DNA of 64,000 nucleotides from Diaphorobacter sp. HDW4A (GCF_011305995.1 NZ_CP049910.1:4774001-4838000); one strand, 5' to 3'; shown: positions 1-9,081, counted from the stretch's first letter. Numbers and translations are program-made. Notes: generated by a model not told the origin, from the letters alone.

Positions 1-330
1 AACGACAGCCCTCCTTACCTCAGGGAAGGCCTCACGCACCCATTTGGTCAGCGTTCCACGACCGGGGTAGCCCAGAGCCCTCATCGTGACTGCGATGCAT
101 TGATCGTGGGTGAGGTAGTGCTCGACGGCCGCAGCTTTCTGCGCCTGAGAGAACTTTGGTTCACGGCCTGCATAGCCCATCGGCAGGTCGAGCTTGCGCT
201 GGTACTCGTTGTACCAACCCTTCAAAGAACTCTTCGTTGGGTAGCCCAGTTGCCGGATGGTGGGCCTGACACGCTTGCCCAGCTTGATGTAGAGCTCAGC
301 GGCTCGGATTCGAGCTTCGTAGGAATACAT
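1..330 (-). CDS. Transposase N-terminal part, IS3-family type (partial)
   Basis: An ATG at 330 opens a frame that stays open to the window edge (110 codons). The product begins MYSYEARIRAAELYIKLGKR and contains TIRQLGYPTK and ALGYPGRGTLTKWVRE. These are two successive helix-turn-helix-like modules, as found at the N-terminus of a class of IS3-family transposases. It would bind the element ends. The catalytic DDE core is outside the window. The family assignment rests on recognition of the N-terminal pattern only. Confidence 0.7.
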   Translation of the reverse strand, partial: MYSYEARIRAAELYIKLGKRVRPTIRQLGYPTKSSLKGWYNEYQRKLDLPMGYAGREPKFSQAQKAAAVEHYLTHDQCIAVTMRALGYPGRGTLTKWVREAFPEVRRAVV

Positions 331-365
331 GAACTACTTTCAGGTAGTCCAAGTTTTTGTCCGCA
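1..365 (-). mobile_element. Terminal part of an IS3-like insertion sequence, truncated by the window edge
   Basis: The minus-strand reading frame at 1-330 codes for the N-terminal part of an IS-type transposase. About 35 bases upstream of its start the DNA shows a plausible element end: on the minus strand it begins TGCGGACAAAAACTTGG at 365. IS3-family ends usually begin with TG. The other end lies outside the window, so neither the second inverted repeat nor a target duplication can be checked. Confidence 0.6.
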
Positions 366-485
366 CCCCCCGGTGGGTTAGGTTTACGTGGAAATCAACA
401 CTTGGGGACAAAGCTGCAACAGCACACCTCGTCACTGAGCAGGCCGCTTCAGGGCGCGGAGCGCTGGGTGCGTTCATGGTGACGC

Positions 486-2171
486 TCACATCTTGCTCGG
501 CGCATTGACGCCGAGAATCGCGAGGCCATTGTGCAGCACTCGCGCTGTAGCGGCGACTAGCGCCAAACGGGCTTTCTTGACACTCTCGTCAACAACCAGA
601 ATGCGCTCGGCGTCATAGTAGCTGTGATAGCTGGCGGCCAGTTCGCGCAGGTAGAAAGTGACATCGTGCGGCGCGAAATCCTTCGCCGCTGCGGTCAGCA
701 TGTCGGGGTACTTGGCGAGCAGCAGCATGAGTTCCTGCGCAGCCGGGCTTTCGAGTGCCAAAAGTTCAACGTCGTGCAAGGATGCCACGTCGCCGCCCCA
801 GCTCGCCAACACCGAGCAGATGCGCGCATGCGCGTACTGCACGTAGTACACCGGGTTGTCATTGTTCTTCGTCACTGCGAGGTCGACGTCGAATGTGTAT
901 TCGGTGTCGGGTTTGCGGCTCAGCAGAAAGAAGCGGACCGCGTCGGTGCTGGTCCATTCGATCAGATCCCGCAGCGTGACGTAGCTACCAGCGCGCTTGC
1001 TTATCTTGACCTCCTCCCCACCCTTCATGACGCGTACCATCGTGTGCAGCACATAGTCGGGGTAACTGGCTGGAATGCTTTTGTCCACACCCTGCAGGCC
1101 GGCGCGTACGCGTGCGATGGTTCCGTGGTGGTCAGTCCCCTGGATGTTGACGACCGTGTGGAAGCCCCGCTCCCACTTGGAAACGTGGTAAGCCACGTCG
1201 GGCACGAAATAGGTGTACGTGCCATCGCCCTTCTTCATGACGCGGTCCTTGTCGTCGCCGTAGTCGCTCGACCGAAGCCACAGCGCGCCGTCCTGCTCGT
1301 ACGTTTTGCCGGCGGCCACAAGCTTGAACACGATCGATTCGACTCGTCCGCTAGAGTACAGGCTGGACTCAAGGTAGTAGTTGTCGAAGCGCACTCGAAA
1401 CGCCTGCAGATCGAGATCTTGCTCCCGACGCAGGTAGGCCACGGCGAATTGACGTATGGAGTCAATGTCGTCGACGTCGCCGCTAGCGGTGACCGCGCGG
1501 TCTTCCGATTTCACGGTCTTCTTTGCCTTGAAGTCCTCGGCAATGTCGGCGATATAGTCGCCGTTGTAAGCCGCAGCCTTTTCGCCGCTCGGCCAATCGG
1601 CGTCGCCCGGCTTCAGGCCCCTGGAACGCATTTGCACACTTCTGGCCAGCGTCTGAATCTGAACGCCGGCGTCGTTGTAATAGAACTCGCGGTACACCGC
1701 ATCGCCCTGCGAGGCGCGCAGGTTGCAGATGGCATCACCCAACGCCGCCTGGCGGCCGTGGCCCACATGCAGTGGGCCGGTCGGGTTGGCCGAGACGAAC
1801 TCGACCAGCACCTTTTCGCCGGTGGCCGGCTGGCGACCGTACGCCTCACCAGCGACTAGCACTTCGCGCACCACCTGCTGCTTGGCGGCTGCCTTCAAAC
1901 GGATGTTGAGGAATCCGGGGCCGGCAATCTCGACCGCCTGCACCCACTGCTCGAACGCAGGCTTCGCCAGCAAGGCCGCGCTCAGTTCTTCGGCGAGTTC
2001 GCGCGGCTTGCGGCCGAGCGATTTGGCGAGTTGCATTGCAGCAGTGCTTGCGAAATCGCCGTGCGCCGCCACCTTGGGAGACTCGAACACGCCTTTGGCG
2101 CCAGCGCCGGGCGAGAATGATTCGAGCGTGTTCGCGAGCGCTGCGAGCAGCTCCTGTTTAACCAATAGCAT
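486..2171 (-). CDS. argS: Arginyl-tRNA synthetase
   Basis: Class I aminoacyl-tRNA synthetase that charges tRNA-Arg in the cytoplasm. The 561-residue product has the usual order for the family: an N-terminal additional domain, the HIGH-type motif HVGH at residues 135-138 after SANPTGPL, a central Rossmann catalytic domain, a KMSKS-like segment KISKRAG, and a C-terminal anticodon-binding helical domain ending near [13 protein letters not shown]. The start ATG at 2171 gives full-length family size. It is a housekeeping gene and marks the left chromosomal shoulder of the accessory region. A long open frame on the opposite strand is a codon-bias shadow. Confidence 0.97.
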   Translation of the reverse strand: MLLVKQELLAALANTLESFSPGAGAKGVFESPKVAAHGDFASTAAMQLAKSLGRKPRELAEELSAALLAKPAFEQWVQAVEIAGPGFLNIRLKAAAKQQVVREVLVAGEAYGRQPATGEKVLVEFVSANPTGPLHVGHGRQAALGDAICNLRASQGDAVYREFYYNDAGVQIQTLARSVQMRSRGLKPGDADWPSGEKAAAYNGDYIADIAEDFKAKKTVKSEDRAVTASGDVDDIDSIRQFAVAYLRREQDLDLQAFRVRFDNYYLESSLYSSGRVESIVFKLVAAGKTYEQDGALWLRSSDYGDDKDRVMKKGDGTYTYFVPDVAYHVSKWERGFHTVVNIQGTDHHGTIARVRAGLQGVDKSIPASYPDYVLHTMVRVMKGGEEVKISKRAGSYVTLRDLIEWTSTDAVRFFLLSRKPDTEYTFDVDLAVTKNNDNPVYYVQYAHARICSVLASWGGDVASLHDVELLALESPAAQELMLLLAKYPDMLTAAAKDFAPHDVTFYLRELAASYHSYYDAERILVVDESVKKARLALVAATARVLHNGLAILGVNAPSKM

Positions 2172-2301
2172 CCGCGAATTTTAACGGGGCAAACCTGAGA
2201 CCGGCGCACCGAGTCACCGAGCATCCGACTTAGGTCGCTAAATATGACTGGTTCCGGCCCGGGGCGGCTGTCACCTTCAACCCCTAAAGGACAAATACGC
2301 A

Positions 2302-2499
2302 ATGAAAGAGTCCCTTTCCCCAAAAGGCGCTCGGCGTCTGTCGCTCCTTCGACACCCACGCGCAAGACAAGATTGCTGCACCGGCCAATGCTGCCGGCAC
2401 GAACTGCAACGCCAAGGCAATGGACAAAACGGTCATCCGCTCGTCGCCGCCTCCAAGTCCAGCTTCGTGAAGAAGTGTGAAGTTGCCGCCAACGGCTGA
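2302..2499 (+). pseudogene. Frameshifted small PsiF-like secreted protein
   Basis: No single frame gives a sensible protein. The C-terminal part NGHPLVAASKSSFVKKCEVA resembles the small PsiF-repeat proteins that end in ...F(M/V)KKCE. The expected preceding block, CNAKAMDK, is present in another frame just upstream (about 2400-2430). One base change in the run around 2428 would join them. The hydrophobic signal peptide expected at the start is also not in frame. I read this as the remnant of a small periplasmic protein of unknown function. An ORF can be forced over it, but it lacks the family's N-terminus. Confidence 0.5.
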
Positions 2500-2869
2500 T
2501 CGCTGCGCGGACGCGAGTTGCGTCACTTGAAAAAAGCCTGCTGTGTTCGTGCTTTCTGCTGCCCGGAGCGGCGTGGCTATCTGCCAATAAATAACGCACG
2601 TAAGGCAGAACGGGATCACCGGAATCAGGTGCGCCTGCACCACCCCCCAACCTGTGCGCTCTACGCATTGCGTCTTTCGCCGCAGTAAGACACAACGGAA
2701 CCAAAATTCACCGTTGCAATCGTATCGGTCCGAGTCGGACTGCCCGCACCAATACCTGATAGCTGCGCTACCTCGACGCCAAGCACGAGCAGGACTACTC
2801 GACAAGTTGACTGGCGCGTTGTACTGACCTGATCGAAGCGGCGACTACTTTCGAGACGAGTCCTCGTGG
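2500..2869. other. Intergenic stretch without supportable gene
   Basis: Both strands carry only short frames with no recognisable motif. Nothing regulatory stands out. It may be further eroded coding DNA. Confidence 0.4.
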
Positions 2870-3364
2870 CTAGGTTCGCGCGTCAGGGAGCGCGACCTCT
2901 GAGAAGTGCTGTCGGATGAAATCCAGTTTGGGATCGATATAGCGACGGCAGAAGGGCCTGTTCGGATCGTTTCGATAGTAGTTCTGGTAACGCTCCTCCG
3001 ACGCCCTGAAACTTCTAAATGGGACAACGAGGGTATGCACCGCCTTGCCAGACTCGATGGCGAAGCGAGCTATCACCAGCTCAGCCTCATGCCGCTGGCT
3101 ATCTTCAAAGATGTAGATCGCACTTCGGTACTTGCCACGGGGGGAGCGGGCCCTGGTAGCAGAATGTGTTCTTAGATGCACCTCGGAAAGCGTTGCCAAG
3201 CCAATAACCGAGGGGTCAAAGGTAACGATCACCCCCTCTGCCCAAGTATCTGCGGGCGCGCCCGCTTGGACAAAACCCTGGTCAACCTGGGCGACTCCGC
3301 GCAACGCTTGGAACACCCCTTCTGTGCACCAATGGCATCCGCCTCCAAAGCCAAGCTTCGCCAT
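2870..3364 (-). CDS. msrA: Peptide methionine-S-sulfoxide reductase MsrA, divergent GCHWCTE subtype
   Basis: The 164-residue product begins MAKLGFGGGCHWCTEGVFQA. This is the MsrA active-site loop with the catalytic cysteine at position 10, but His-Trp-Cys replaces the commoner Phe-Trp-Gly. Downstream it keeps SATRARSPRGKYRSAIYIF (counterpart of the family's RQ.ND.G..YRS block) and the C-terminal NDPNRPFCRRYIDPKLDFIR. That ending is typical of this branch and supplies further cysteines. The enzyme reduces Met-S-sulfoxide in proteins using thioredoxin-type reductant. It sits alone, about 730 bp upstream of grxC in gene order on the minus strand. A canonical msrA lies at 8566-9081. It appears intact, though the family usually has Gln-Asn where this copy has Thr-Arg-Ala. 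Confidence 0.85.
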   Translation of the reverse strand: MAKLGFGGGCHWCTEGVFQALRGVAQVDQGFVQAGAPADTWAEGVIVTFDPSVIGLATLSEVHLRTHSATRARSPRGKYRSAIYIFEDSQRHEAELVIARFAIESGKAVHTLVVPFRSFRASEERYQNYYRNDPNRPFCRRYIDPKLDFIRQHFSEVALPDART

Positions 3365-3699
3365 CTTCAGCTCCCACTCAAAGGCGTAATTTTCGACGTG
3401 GGCCTGCCCAGTTGGACACCACGAATGAGGGGAATGAACCGCGCCGAAACTTGGTCCACTTGGACGTCAGTGCAATGACTCGTGCCTTCACCGATCCTAA
3501 TATCTGAATTGATCGGATAGCTGTTCGTCCTCATGCTCTTCAGAGCATCCGAGGTGGTTATCCCCGCACATTTCGGTGAAATCAAAGAGTGTCGGAACGG
3601 TGCAGCACTGGTTTTTTTCATCGCTAGGACTTTCTCATCATGGCTTACACCGGAGCCAACACCGGATACCACCACGAATGGTGATTCATAGAAAATCAA
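3365..3699. other. Intergenic stretch, no supportable gene
   Basis: A minus-strand frame is open for about 110 codons, but its product shows no motif, no good ribosome site and no similarity I recognise. It lies between msrA and a DUF427 remnant. Confidence 0.4.
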
Positions 3700-4068
3700 C
3701 TACTTCTCGAAAGCTGCATCGAACTCGGCATGCTCCATCTCACTTCCCAAAAATTGATCCCGTAGACGCGCTGGTATTCGAGGTAGTTGGCCCCGGACCG
3801 CGCAAAGAGCACTGGACAGAATCCAGCAGCCGACTAGACCCGAGGTGGGCAGAAAAGCTGGCATCCTGAACGAGGATTTCGCTCTGCCCGCTGGCATCGT
3901 TGACATGAAAAAACCGCGCAGTCCCTTGAGCGGGCAGATAGACGAGTGTTCACACACCTCAAACAGACTTTGGTCAACCGCAGAGGGTGGAAAGTGGTGG
4001 CTTCCATTGACGTCAACTGTCTCATCGCTTGTAGCGATGGCGGTGTTTTTCCAGAATGCTGATACCAA
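3700..4068 (-). pseudogene. Remnant of a DUF427-family protein
   Basis: The frame starts with TTG at 4068 after GGAGGAGG. The first 52 or so codons (AFWKNTAIATSDETVDVNGS ... SSICPLKG) follow the intact DUF427 protein at 36115-36396, which reads TWNGAVIAQSDDTVVVEGNH ... SSCPWKG. After this point the expected Tyr-Tyr and Asp-Ala-Ala-Trp-Tyr-Tyr core is missing and the remaining 65 codons are unlike the family. The family has about 90-95 residues and its function is unknown. I read this as a decayed paralogue with a frameshift or substituted 3' half. Confidence 0.5.
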
Positions 4069-4133
4069 CGAAACCTCCTCCCATATTCATCAATCGACAC
4101 GTGGCGGGCTGGCTGTCGATAGGACTGAATTAC

Positions 4134-4406
4134 TCAATTCGCAGGCGGACTACGATCTAGCAGTTTGTCGAGCATGCCTTTAGCATCGAGCTCGAAAAGG
4201 TCGTCGAAACCACCGACATGCGTGCCGTTGATGAATATCTGCGGCACGGTGTTTCGACCCGACGCTTGCGTCATGGCCTGGCGGTGATCGCGGTCTGCCT
4301 CGATATCGAGCTCTTTCCATTTCACCCCTTTTTCCTTGAGGAGCGTCTTCGCCCGTCGGCAAAACGGGCACCAGCTCGTTGTGTATAGGAGGACATCAGG
4401 TTTCAT
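4134..4406 (-). CDS. grxC: Glutaredoxin, GrxC type
   Basis: The 90-residue product fits class I glutaredoxins. It has TTSWCPFCRRAK near the N-terminus with a CxxC active site, TVPQIFINGTHVGGFDDL with the cis-proline of the thioredoxin fold, and the GG/FDDL glutathione-binding motif. It reduces disulfides and glutathione adducts in the cytoplasm with glutathione as electron source, which ties it to gshB at 12400 and to the GST gene. The start ATG at 4406 is the only good choice. It sits in a run of minus-strand redox genes, but the gaps on each side exceed operon spacing. Confidence 0.93.
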   Translation of the reverse strand: MKPDVLLYTTSWCPFCRRAKTLLKEKGVKWKELDIEADRDHRQAMTQASGRNTVPQIFINGTHVGGFDDLFELDAKGMLDKLLDRSPPAN

Positions 4407-4986
4407 ATTGCGTCTCTGAAAATTGATCTTTGAGGCTGAGCTTGTCGAGTCTCAGTCGAAGGTGAAAAGAAGGCTTGAGCGCTGGGTCCAGAAATTTGAC
4501 TTCGGTACTCTCGCGAACAACACCACTCTGTTGCACTAGCTGATACAGCCGCTGTCCTTAGAAAACACTGCGCCCACTTGGGCCAATTTTCTTGCCGTGG
4601 TATTTGACACGCAATACCTTCAGGCACCACCGTCTATACGGATCAACGCTGACGAGGACACCGAGAGATACGGGTCGAACGCTTTGCTTTCGGCCATTCG
4701 GCGTAGATTCGCTCCATCGCTCCGGCCATCGGGACCCCTCAGTTGTTACTCGTCAAATCTGCCCGCCGCCGCGAATCCGCTTCAACCAGGCGCGCAACAG
4801 GTCGTTCAGGGAGGTCGTCGATCGAGTCTTTGCATCTACCTTTACGATAATGGCTGCGTACATGTTTACTTACCGCCCGGCTTGGGCAGGCTGACGATGT
4901 GCCCGGCGGCCACGACACACTCGGCGGTGCTGGCCGCCACGTGTTGCCTACTATCACCACAGGCCTGATCGGCAACGCCGGACAGT
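4407..4986. other. 580-bp gap with no supportable gene
   Basis: Short open frames occur on both strands, none with a motif or matching start site. The stretch at 4470-4630 on the minus strand reads like degraded coding DNA, but no family could be named. Confidence 0.4.
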
Positions 4987-5394
4987 TCACACGGCAGCAC
5001 TGGCATCGGGCAGCTTGGCAATCACCTTGATCTCGAACTGGAACCCATACAGCCAGGTAACGCCAATAGCTGTGAGTGTGGGGTGCGGAGCATCGCCCCA
5101 GTACTCTCCAACCACTTCCCAGATGGTTTCGAACTTCGACTCGGGATCGACGATGAAAACGGTCACATCGACCACGTCCTTGAACGTACAGCCGGCGACT
5201 GAGAGGATGGCGTTCAGGTTGTCAAACGCAAGCCGGACTTGGGCTTGCAACTCGGGCTCCGGCGAACCATCGGAGCGGCTGCCCACTTGCCCCGAGACGA
5301 AGAGAAAACCGTTGGACCGGATCGCTGGCGAGTACCGGTTCTTTTCATACAGCGACTGGCGCCCGGCGGGAAAAACAACATCACGTTCAGACAT
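4987..5394 (-). CDS. RidA family protein (Rid/YjgF/YER057c)
   Basis: The 135-residue protein has the chorismate-mutase-like Rid fold signatures: RYSPAIRSNGFLFVSGQVG near the N-terminus, VRLAFDNLNAILSVAGCTF in the middle, and DVVDVTVFIVD before the C-terminal PHPTLTAIGV. The conserved Arg of the deaminase Rid motif (usually R-A/V-V-V near the end) is not obvious: the segment reads TAIGVTWLYG. It may therefore belong to a Rid subfamily without classic 2-aminoacrylate deaminase activity. E. coli RidA becomes a chaperone when N-chlorinated, which fits the stress theme. ATG at 5394 follows GGTATTCC with a weak ribosome site. The gene directly abuts an MFS fragment on the other strand. Confidence 0.85.
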   Translation of the reverse strand: MSERDVVFPAGRQSLYEKNRYSPAIRSNGFLFVSGQVGSRSDGSPEPELQAQVRLAFDNLNAILSVAGCTFKDVVDVTVFIVDPESKFETIWEVVGEYWGDAPHPTLTAIGVTWLYGFQFEIKVIAKLPDASAAV

Positions 5395-5423
5395 GGAATA
5401 CCTCTTTTTAGTGGGGATGGACT

Positions 5424-5575
5424 AGCCACCCAAAGCGCCCAATCAAGGTCACCCGTTACCAGAGCGCTCCGATGATCAAGGGATCTATTGATGCGCTGAT
5501 GCGCATGCAGGAGGCAGAGTTGAAGGATGCTCGGTACGAGCGCGGCGCCCTGAGGTGGAGTCACCCTATGCAACT
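5424..5575 (+). pseudogene. C-terminal fragment of an MFS transporter
   Basis: Read in frame, this stretch gives SHPKRPIKVTRYQSAPMIKG then SIDALMRMQEAELKDARYE. The intact MFS transporter at 51452-52732 ends QPKRPLKTKATRCPSTPMIT then GSLDTMIRIQEESQRARY. Similarity continues past the stop of the intact gene at the DNA level (CCCTATGCAAC.TCTTCTACA in both). Only about 50 codons remain, and the 370-codon membrane domain is absent. This is a dispersed duplicate fragment. Confidence 0.75.
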
Positions 5576-6015
5576 TCTTCTACAGTGAGGCCCCGACCGT
5601 TAAATTGCACGGTGTCCCCTGCTTGGGCACCTCCTATCGCGTCGAAGATCGGCGCCATCGTCGAAATGCCCATGAGCTCACGCCCATGGCAGGTGAACTT
5701 GCTCGTTGACACTGCGATCACATAATAGCGGCCAGACAGTTTTACGACAGCGCCTTCGTCAACTGTCGACTTAGGGCCGAAATCAATCATCTTGAGCTTA
5801 TCGAGTTTATCGGCGTAGTCATGGAGTGTGTCATCGAGCGCTTCAGCGAAGTCAGCTGCAACTTCGGCCTGAGCCTGCTCGTCGTTCTCGATCGGTTCGG
5901 TCGCATCAAGCCGGGCGGTCGAGAGATAATTCAGATAGTTGTCGCGAGCGCTATGCAAAGCTGACGTCTGCAGTGAAAGCATAGTTTCACGGATGTCCTC
6001 TTTATTCCAGTTCAT
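5566..6015 (-). CDS. Hypothetical protein with a GreA/GreB C-terminal-like domain
   Basis: With the ATG at 6015 (preceded by AAAGAGG at a good distance; ATG at 6018 is the alternative) the product has 149 residues and begins MNWNKEDIRETMLSLQTSAL. The N-terminal half is acidic and probably helical. The C-terminal half, with GAVVKLSGRYYVIAVSTS, ISTMAPIFDAIGGAQAGDTV and FNGRGLTVEEV, resembles the FKBP-like C-terminal domain of GreA/GreB and Rnk proteins. It lacks the N-terminal coiled coil that enters RNA polymerase's secondary channel, so a transcript-cleavage role should not be assumed. It follows the gene at 6104-6676 by 88 bp and probably shares its transcript. Confidence 0.65.
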   Translation of the reverse strand: MNWNKEDIRETMLSLQTSALHSARDNYLNYLSTARLDATEPIENDEQAQAEVAADFAEALDDTLHDYADKLDKLKMIDFGPKSTVDEGAVVKLSGRYYVIAVSTSKFTCHGRELMGISTMAPIFDAIGGAQAGDTVQFNGRGLTVEEVA

Positions 6016-6103
6016 CATCACCTCTTTTGTTTCGATAGTACAAATGTCCAGTAGGCTGGTCTGTGACCGCCTCGGAGGGTTGCCTCTACGCTCGCCGACC
6101 CCG

Positions 6104-6676
6104 CTATTCATAGCTGATGAAGTCATCTCCCTGATAGGGGACCCTAATCAGCCGAGAATCTCGGATGATGCTAGTGACGAGCCAGACATATGACTGCTCG
6201 GCCGTATCGAAGCCGAGGATGCTGAAGGTTCCACCGAAAGGGCATGCTGGGAAGTCTGGAAAGCCCTCTCGCAGAACGAAACGCTCGGGCTCCCGCTCAA
6301 ACTCGTTCTTGTAGACTTTGCGCAGTCCGTGCTTACTCGGCGCATCCTGGTCACCTGCCGGCGCTGCTTCCCGATGCTCTACAAGCCGTTCAGAAAGTTC
6401 GCGGTCACACATTTCGTCGAACACGTCGAACGCATCGATCAGCAAGCCTTTATGGTTGGTCGCTGGATCGGTGATCGCGTAGATGTTGGAGGAATCTCCG
6501 ACATCATCTCCGCTTTCAAGACGCAACGCCGCGTCGACGCGAATGGTGCGCGAATCGAGGATAGATCCTAGTTCGAGATCAACGAGATTGCCGTTCTGGA
6601 CGCGGTATTCGCGGTCATAGCCTTTGGCGATGAAGGATTGGACGGCTTCTAGAACATCGTTCACGTGGGATGTCAT
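6104..6676 (-). CDS. Hypothetical two-part protein; N-terminal half like small 'phosphoribosylpyrophosphate synthetase' family
   Basis: The chosen start is ATG at 6676, which follows GAAGGGG. An in-frame start at 6709 has no ribosome site. The product has 190 residues. Residues 1-95 (VNDVLEAVQSFIAKGYDREY ... SSNIYAITDPATNHKGLLID) match the pattern of a small family usually annotated, doubtfully, as phosphoribosylpyrophosphate synthetase; it has none of the PRPP-binding motifs. Residues 110-190 (LRKVYKNEFEREPERFVLRE, GTFSILGFDTAEQSYVWLVT, RVPYQGDDFISYE) form a second conserved-looking part I cannot name. It heads a two-gene unit with the GreA-like gene. Confidence 0.65.
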   Translation of the reverse strand: MTSHVNDVLEAVQSFIAKGYDREYRVQNGNLVDLELGSILDSRTIRVDAALRLESGDDVGDSSNIYAITDPATNHKGLLIDAFDVFDEMCDRELSERLVEHREAAPAGDQDAPSKHGLRKVYKNEFEREPERFVLREGFPDFPACPFGGTFSILGFDTAEQSYVWLVTSIIRDSRLIRVPYQGDDFISYE

Positions 6677-6770
6677 GGATGCCCCTTCGCCTCGGGTCGA
6701 GTCGAACAAACTCCCGCACTAGGCGCGTTACCAACAAGGAGATGATGAAGAAAAACGCGACATGCGGTAT

Positions 6771-7739
6771 TCATAGCCACTTGGCCTTTTTGAAACGAGC
6801 GAACAGGAAAACGCTAGACACCGCCATAAGCCCGAGCACGACGAAGTATCCATAGGCCGTATTCAGTCCCAGCATGTTCTTGAAGTTCATGCCGTATATT
6901 GCAGCGATCGTCCCCGGGACTGCCAGTATTGCCGCCCAAGCCGCGAGCTGGCGGGTGATCACACCAATCCTTTGCGCCTCCAGAAGGCTGCTGAACTCAA
7001 AGACCGTGGTCAGGCCCTGAAGGAGGCCGTCGACCATGGACTGCACACGATCGACGTGATCGGCGACATCGTTGAAGAACGGCCTCACTTCGGCACTGAT
7101 GCAGGGAAAATGCCCCCGAACGAGCTTCCTGACAAGTTCAGCCATAGCTCCGAGCGTGCGTTGGAAACGCGTGAGTTCAGATCTCAGTAAAAATATGCGG
7201 GCGACTTCTTCTCGTCCGAGAAAGTCGTCTAACGACCGTCTCTCCATTGCTAGAACGTCATCCTCGATCATTTCGAAGATGGGCAAATACTGGTCAACAA
7301 TACGGTGCAAGATCGCGTGCAGCACGTAGTCGACACCCTTTCCTAAAAGTGCCGGTGAAGCCTCGAGCTGCACCCGAAGGTTGCCAAGGGCTCCAGCGTT
7401 GCCATGACGCACGCTGATGAGATGATTGTGGCCGGTGAAGATCGCCGTTTTTCCATAGCAAATCTGGTCACCGATCAGCTCAGCGGTCTGAGCGACGACG
7501 TATAGCTCATCGTTGTAGGCTTCGAGCTTGGGCGGGCAAAGCGGGTGAATCGCGTTATCGATTGCCAACGGATGCAGGTGATAAGTAGCTTGGAGCGTGT
7601 GAAGTTCGTCGGCGGTGGGCTCGTGAAGTGCGATCCAGCAGAAGCCCGAGCGACTCTTATCCAGCTGGACACGCTCGTTGATCGCGATCTCTCGGATTCG
7701 CTTGCCTTCGTTGTAATAGTGGGCGGCGATGACGCTCAT
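6771..7739 (-). CDS. corA: CorA-family magnesium/divalent cation transporter
   Basis: The 322-residue protein has a large acidic N-terminal cytoplasmic domain, a long helix region (residues about 150-260) and two C-terminal membrane segments. The first ends in YGMNF, the CorA signature that forms the selectivity loop. The second ends KKAKWL. The family transports Mg2+, Co2+, Ni2+ or, in the ZntB branch, Zn2+. The loop after GMN (KNMLGLNTAYG) departs from the usual MPEL, pointing to the wider CorA/ZntB group. ATG at 7739 overlaps the stop of the GST gene by four bases (ATGA), so the two are translationally coupled. Confidence 0.92.
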   Translation of the reverse strand: MSVIAAHYYNEGKRIREIAINERVQLDKSRSGFCWIALHEPTADELHTLQATYHLHPLAIDNAIHPLCPPKLEAYNDELYVVAQTAELIGDQICYGKTAIFTGHNHLISVRHGNAGALGNLRVQLEASPALLGKGVDYVLHAILHRIVDQYLPIFEMIEDDVLAMERRSLDDFLGREEVARIFLLRSELTRFQRTLGAMAELVRKLVRGHFPCISAEVRPFFNDVADHVDRVQSMVDGLLQGLTTVFEFSSLLEAQRIGVITRQLAAWAAILAVPGTIAAIYGMNFKNMLGLNTAYGYFVVLGLMAVSSVFLFARFKKAKWL

Positions 7740-8440
7740 GCCGACCTCGCAGGGATGTGCAGGCCACGCTGAACTGCTGGTTTAGATAGCCCGCGTCCAA
7801 GCCATGCTTGGATATTCGAATAATTGCTGAGACTAAGGATATCCCCAGCTGCGTACGATTCAACCAGCGCATTTACCCAGCCGAGGGTCGCGATGTCCGC
7901 GATCGAATAATCACCGACCATCCAGTTGCGGCCTTCCAGCTGGCGATCCAAGACCCCCAGGAGACGCTTGGATTCGTCGACAAAGCACTGCCGAGGCCGC
8001 TTGTCCTCAAAGTCTTTGCCGCCATATCGCAGGAAGAAACCGAGCTGACCGAACATCGGCCCGATGGCCGACATCTGGAAGAACACCCAGGCCAGGGTCT
8101 TGTAACGGTTGGCGCGCGCATTCGGAATGAGCTGGCCCGTCTTGTCGGCGAGATAGAGAAGGATCGCACCGGATTCCCATACCGCAATGGGCCTACCGTC
8201 AGGGCCCGCCGGATCGATGATCGCCGGTATGCGGCCGTTTGGGTTCAGTGACACGAACGCTGGGTCCTTCGACTCGTTCTTTGAAATATCAATCAGATGG
8301 GGCTCATACGCCAAGCCAGTTTCCTCCAGCATGATCGACACCTTGACACCATTGGGTGTGGGAGCTGCATAAAGTTGCAGACGATCAGGATCTGATGCAG
8401 GCCAGCGCCGCGTGATCGGAAAGGATGAGAGGTCTGGCAT
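7736..8440 (-). CDS. Glutathione S-transferase of the YfcG/YghU type
   Basis: The 234-residue product from ATG at 8440 has an N-terminal thioredoxin fold with TPNGVKVSIMLEETGL. In this group a Thr/Asn replaces the catalytic Ser/Tyr, and the proteins act as glutathione-dependent disulfide oxidoreductases. NPNGRIPAIID carries the cis-proline and WESGAILLYLADKTG binds the glutathione gamma-glutamyl part. The C-terminal helical domain includes WMVGDYSIADIATLGWVNA. It is coupled to corA through an ATGA overlap and lies about 125 bp after msrA on the same strand. A frame extending to 8482 exists, but family alignment starts at MPDLSSFPITRRW. Confidence 0.9.
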   Translation of the reverse strand: MPDLSSFPITRRWPASDPDRLQLYAAPTPNGVKVSIMLEETGLAYEPHLIDISKNESKDPAFVSLNPNGRIPAIIDPAGPDGRPIAVWESGAILLYLADKTGQLIPNARANRYKTLAWVFFQMSAIGPMFGQLGFFLRYGGKDFEDKRPRQCFVDESKRLLGVLDRQLEGRNWMVGDYSIADIATLGWVNALVESYAAGDILSLSNYSNIQAWLGRGLSKPAVQRGLHIPARSA

Positions 8441-8565
8441 GGTTCTGGGATCCTGGTGCTGCTGCAGCGGCGGACTCTGCAATGCCCCACCTCATTGAGG
8501 CTGGGTTCGATAACCGCGTCGTTGGACGATACGGTCACGAAGAGTGATGTAGTTCTGGCTGCAGG

Positions 8566-9081
8566 TTATATAGCGTCAGGATTTTTGCGCTTCGGAAGGA
8601 TCCAGTCGGCACGTGGAAAGTGACAGGTATAGCCGCCAGGACGCTTCTCCAGATAGTCCTGGTGCTCCGGCTCGGCCTCCCAGAAATCGCCGGCCGGCTC
8701 CACCTCGGTGACCACTTTTCCATTCCAAAGCCCGGACGCATCCACATCGGCGATCGTCTCCTCGGCGACGTGCTTCTGCTCCACCCCGAGGTAATAGATG
8801 GCAGACCGGTAGGAGAGACCACGATCATTGCCTTGGCGGTTCTTCGTCGTCGGATCGTGGATCTGGAAAAAAAATTCCAAGATGCTCCGGTAACTCGTCA
8901 ACTCCGAGGCGAAGACAATTTCGATCGCCTCGGCATGCGTGCCGTGGTTGCGATAAGTGGCGTTCGGAACATCGCCCCCGGTGTAGCCCACACGAGTTGA
9001 GATGACGCCGGGTAACTTGCGGATTAGGTCCTGCATTCCCCAGAAACAACCGCCGGCTAGGATGGCTTTTTCGTGATTCAT
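8566..9081 (-). CDS. msrA: Peptide methionine-S-sulfoxide reductase MsrA
   Basis: The canonical form starts [20 protein letters not shown] with the catalytic Cys in GCFWG. It then has [41 protein letters not shown] (the RQ.ND.G motif) and YRSAIYY, plus the C-terminal [20 protein letters not shown]. It reduces the S epimer of protein methionine sulfoxide. The start ATG at 9081 overlaps the last base of the msrB stop codon (TGATG), so MsrA and MsrB are made together. A 60-bp relic of its C-terminal coding sequence sits at 11899-11963. Confidence 0.97.
   Translation of the reverse strand: MNHEKAILAGGCFWGMQDLIRKLPGVISTRVGYTGGDVPNATYRNHGTHAEAIEIVFASELTSYRSILEFFFQIHDPTTKNRQGNDRGLSYRSAIYYLGVEQKHVAEETIADVDASGLWNGKVVTEVEPAGDFWEAEPEHQDYLEKRPGGYTCHFPRADWILPKRKNPDAI

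Noticed and set aside
624..1859. Long plus-strand open frame (411 codons) opposite argS
   Set aside because: It mirrors the argS codons, has a low-complexity His/Val/Arg-rich product with no motif and no ribosome site, while argS is certain.
3367..3699. Minus-strand frame of 110 codons between msrA and the DUF427 relic
   Set aside because: No family, no start signal, and it lies in decayed DNA.
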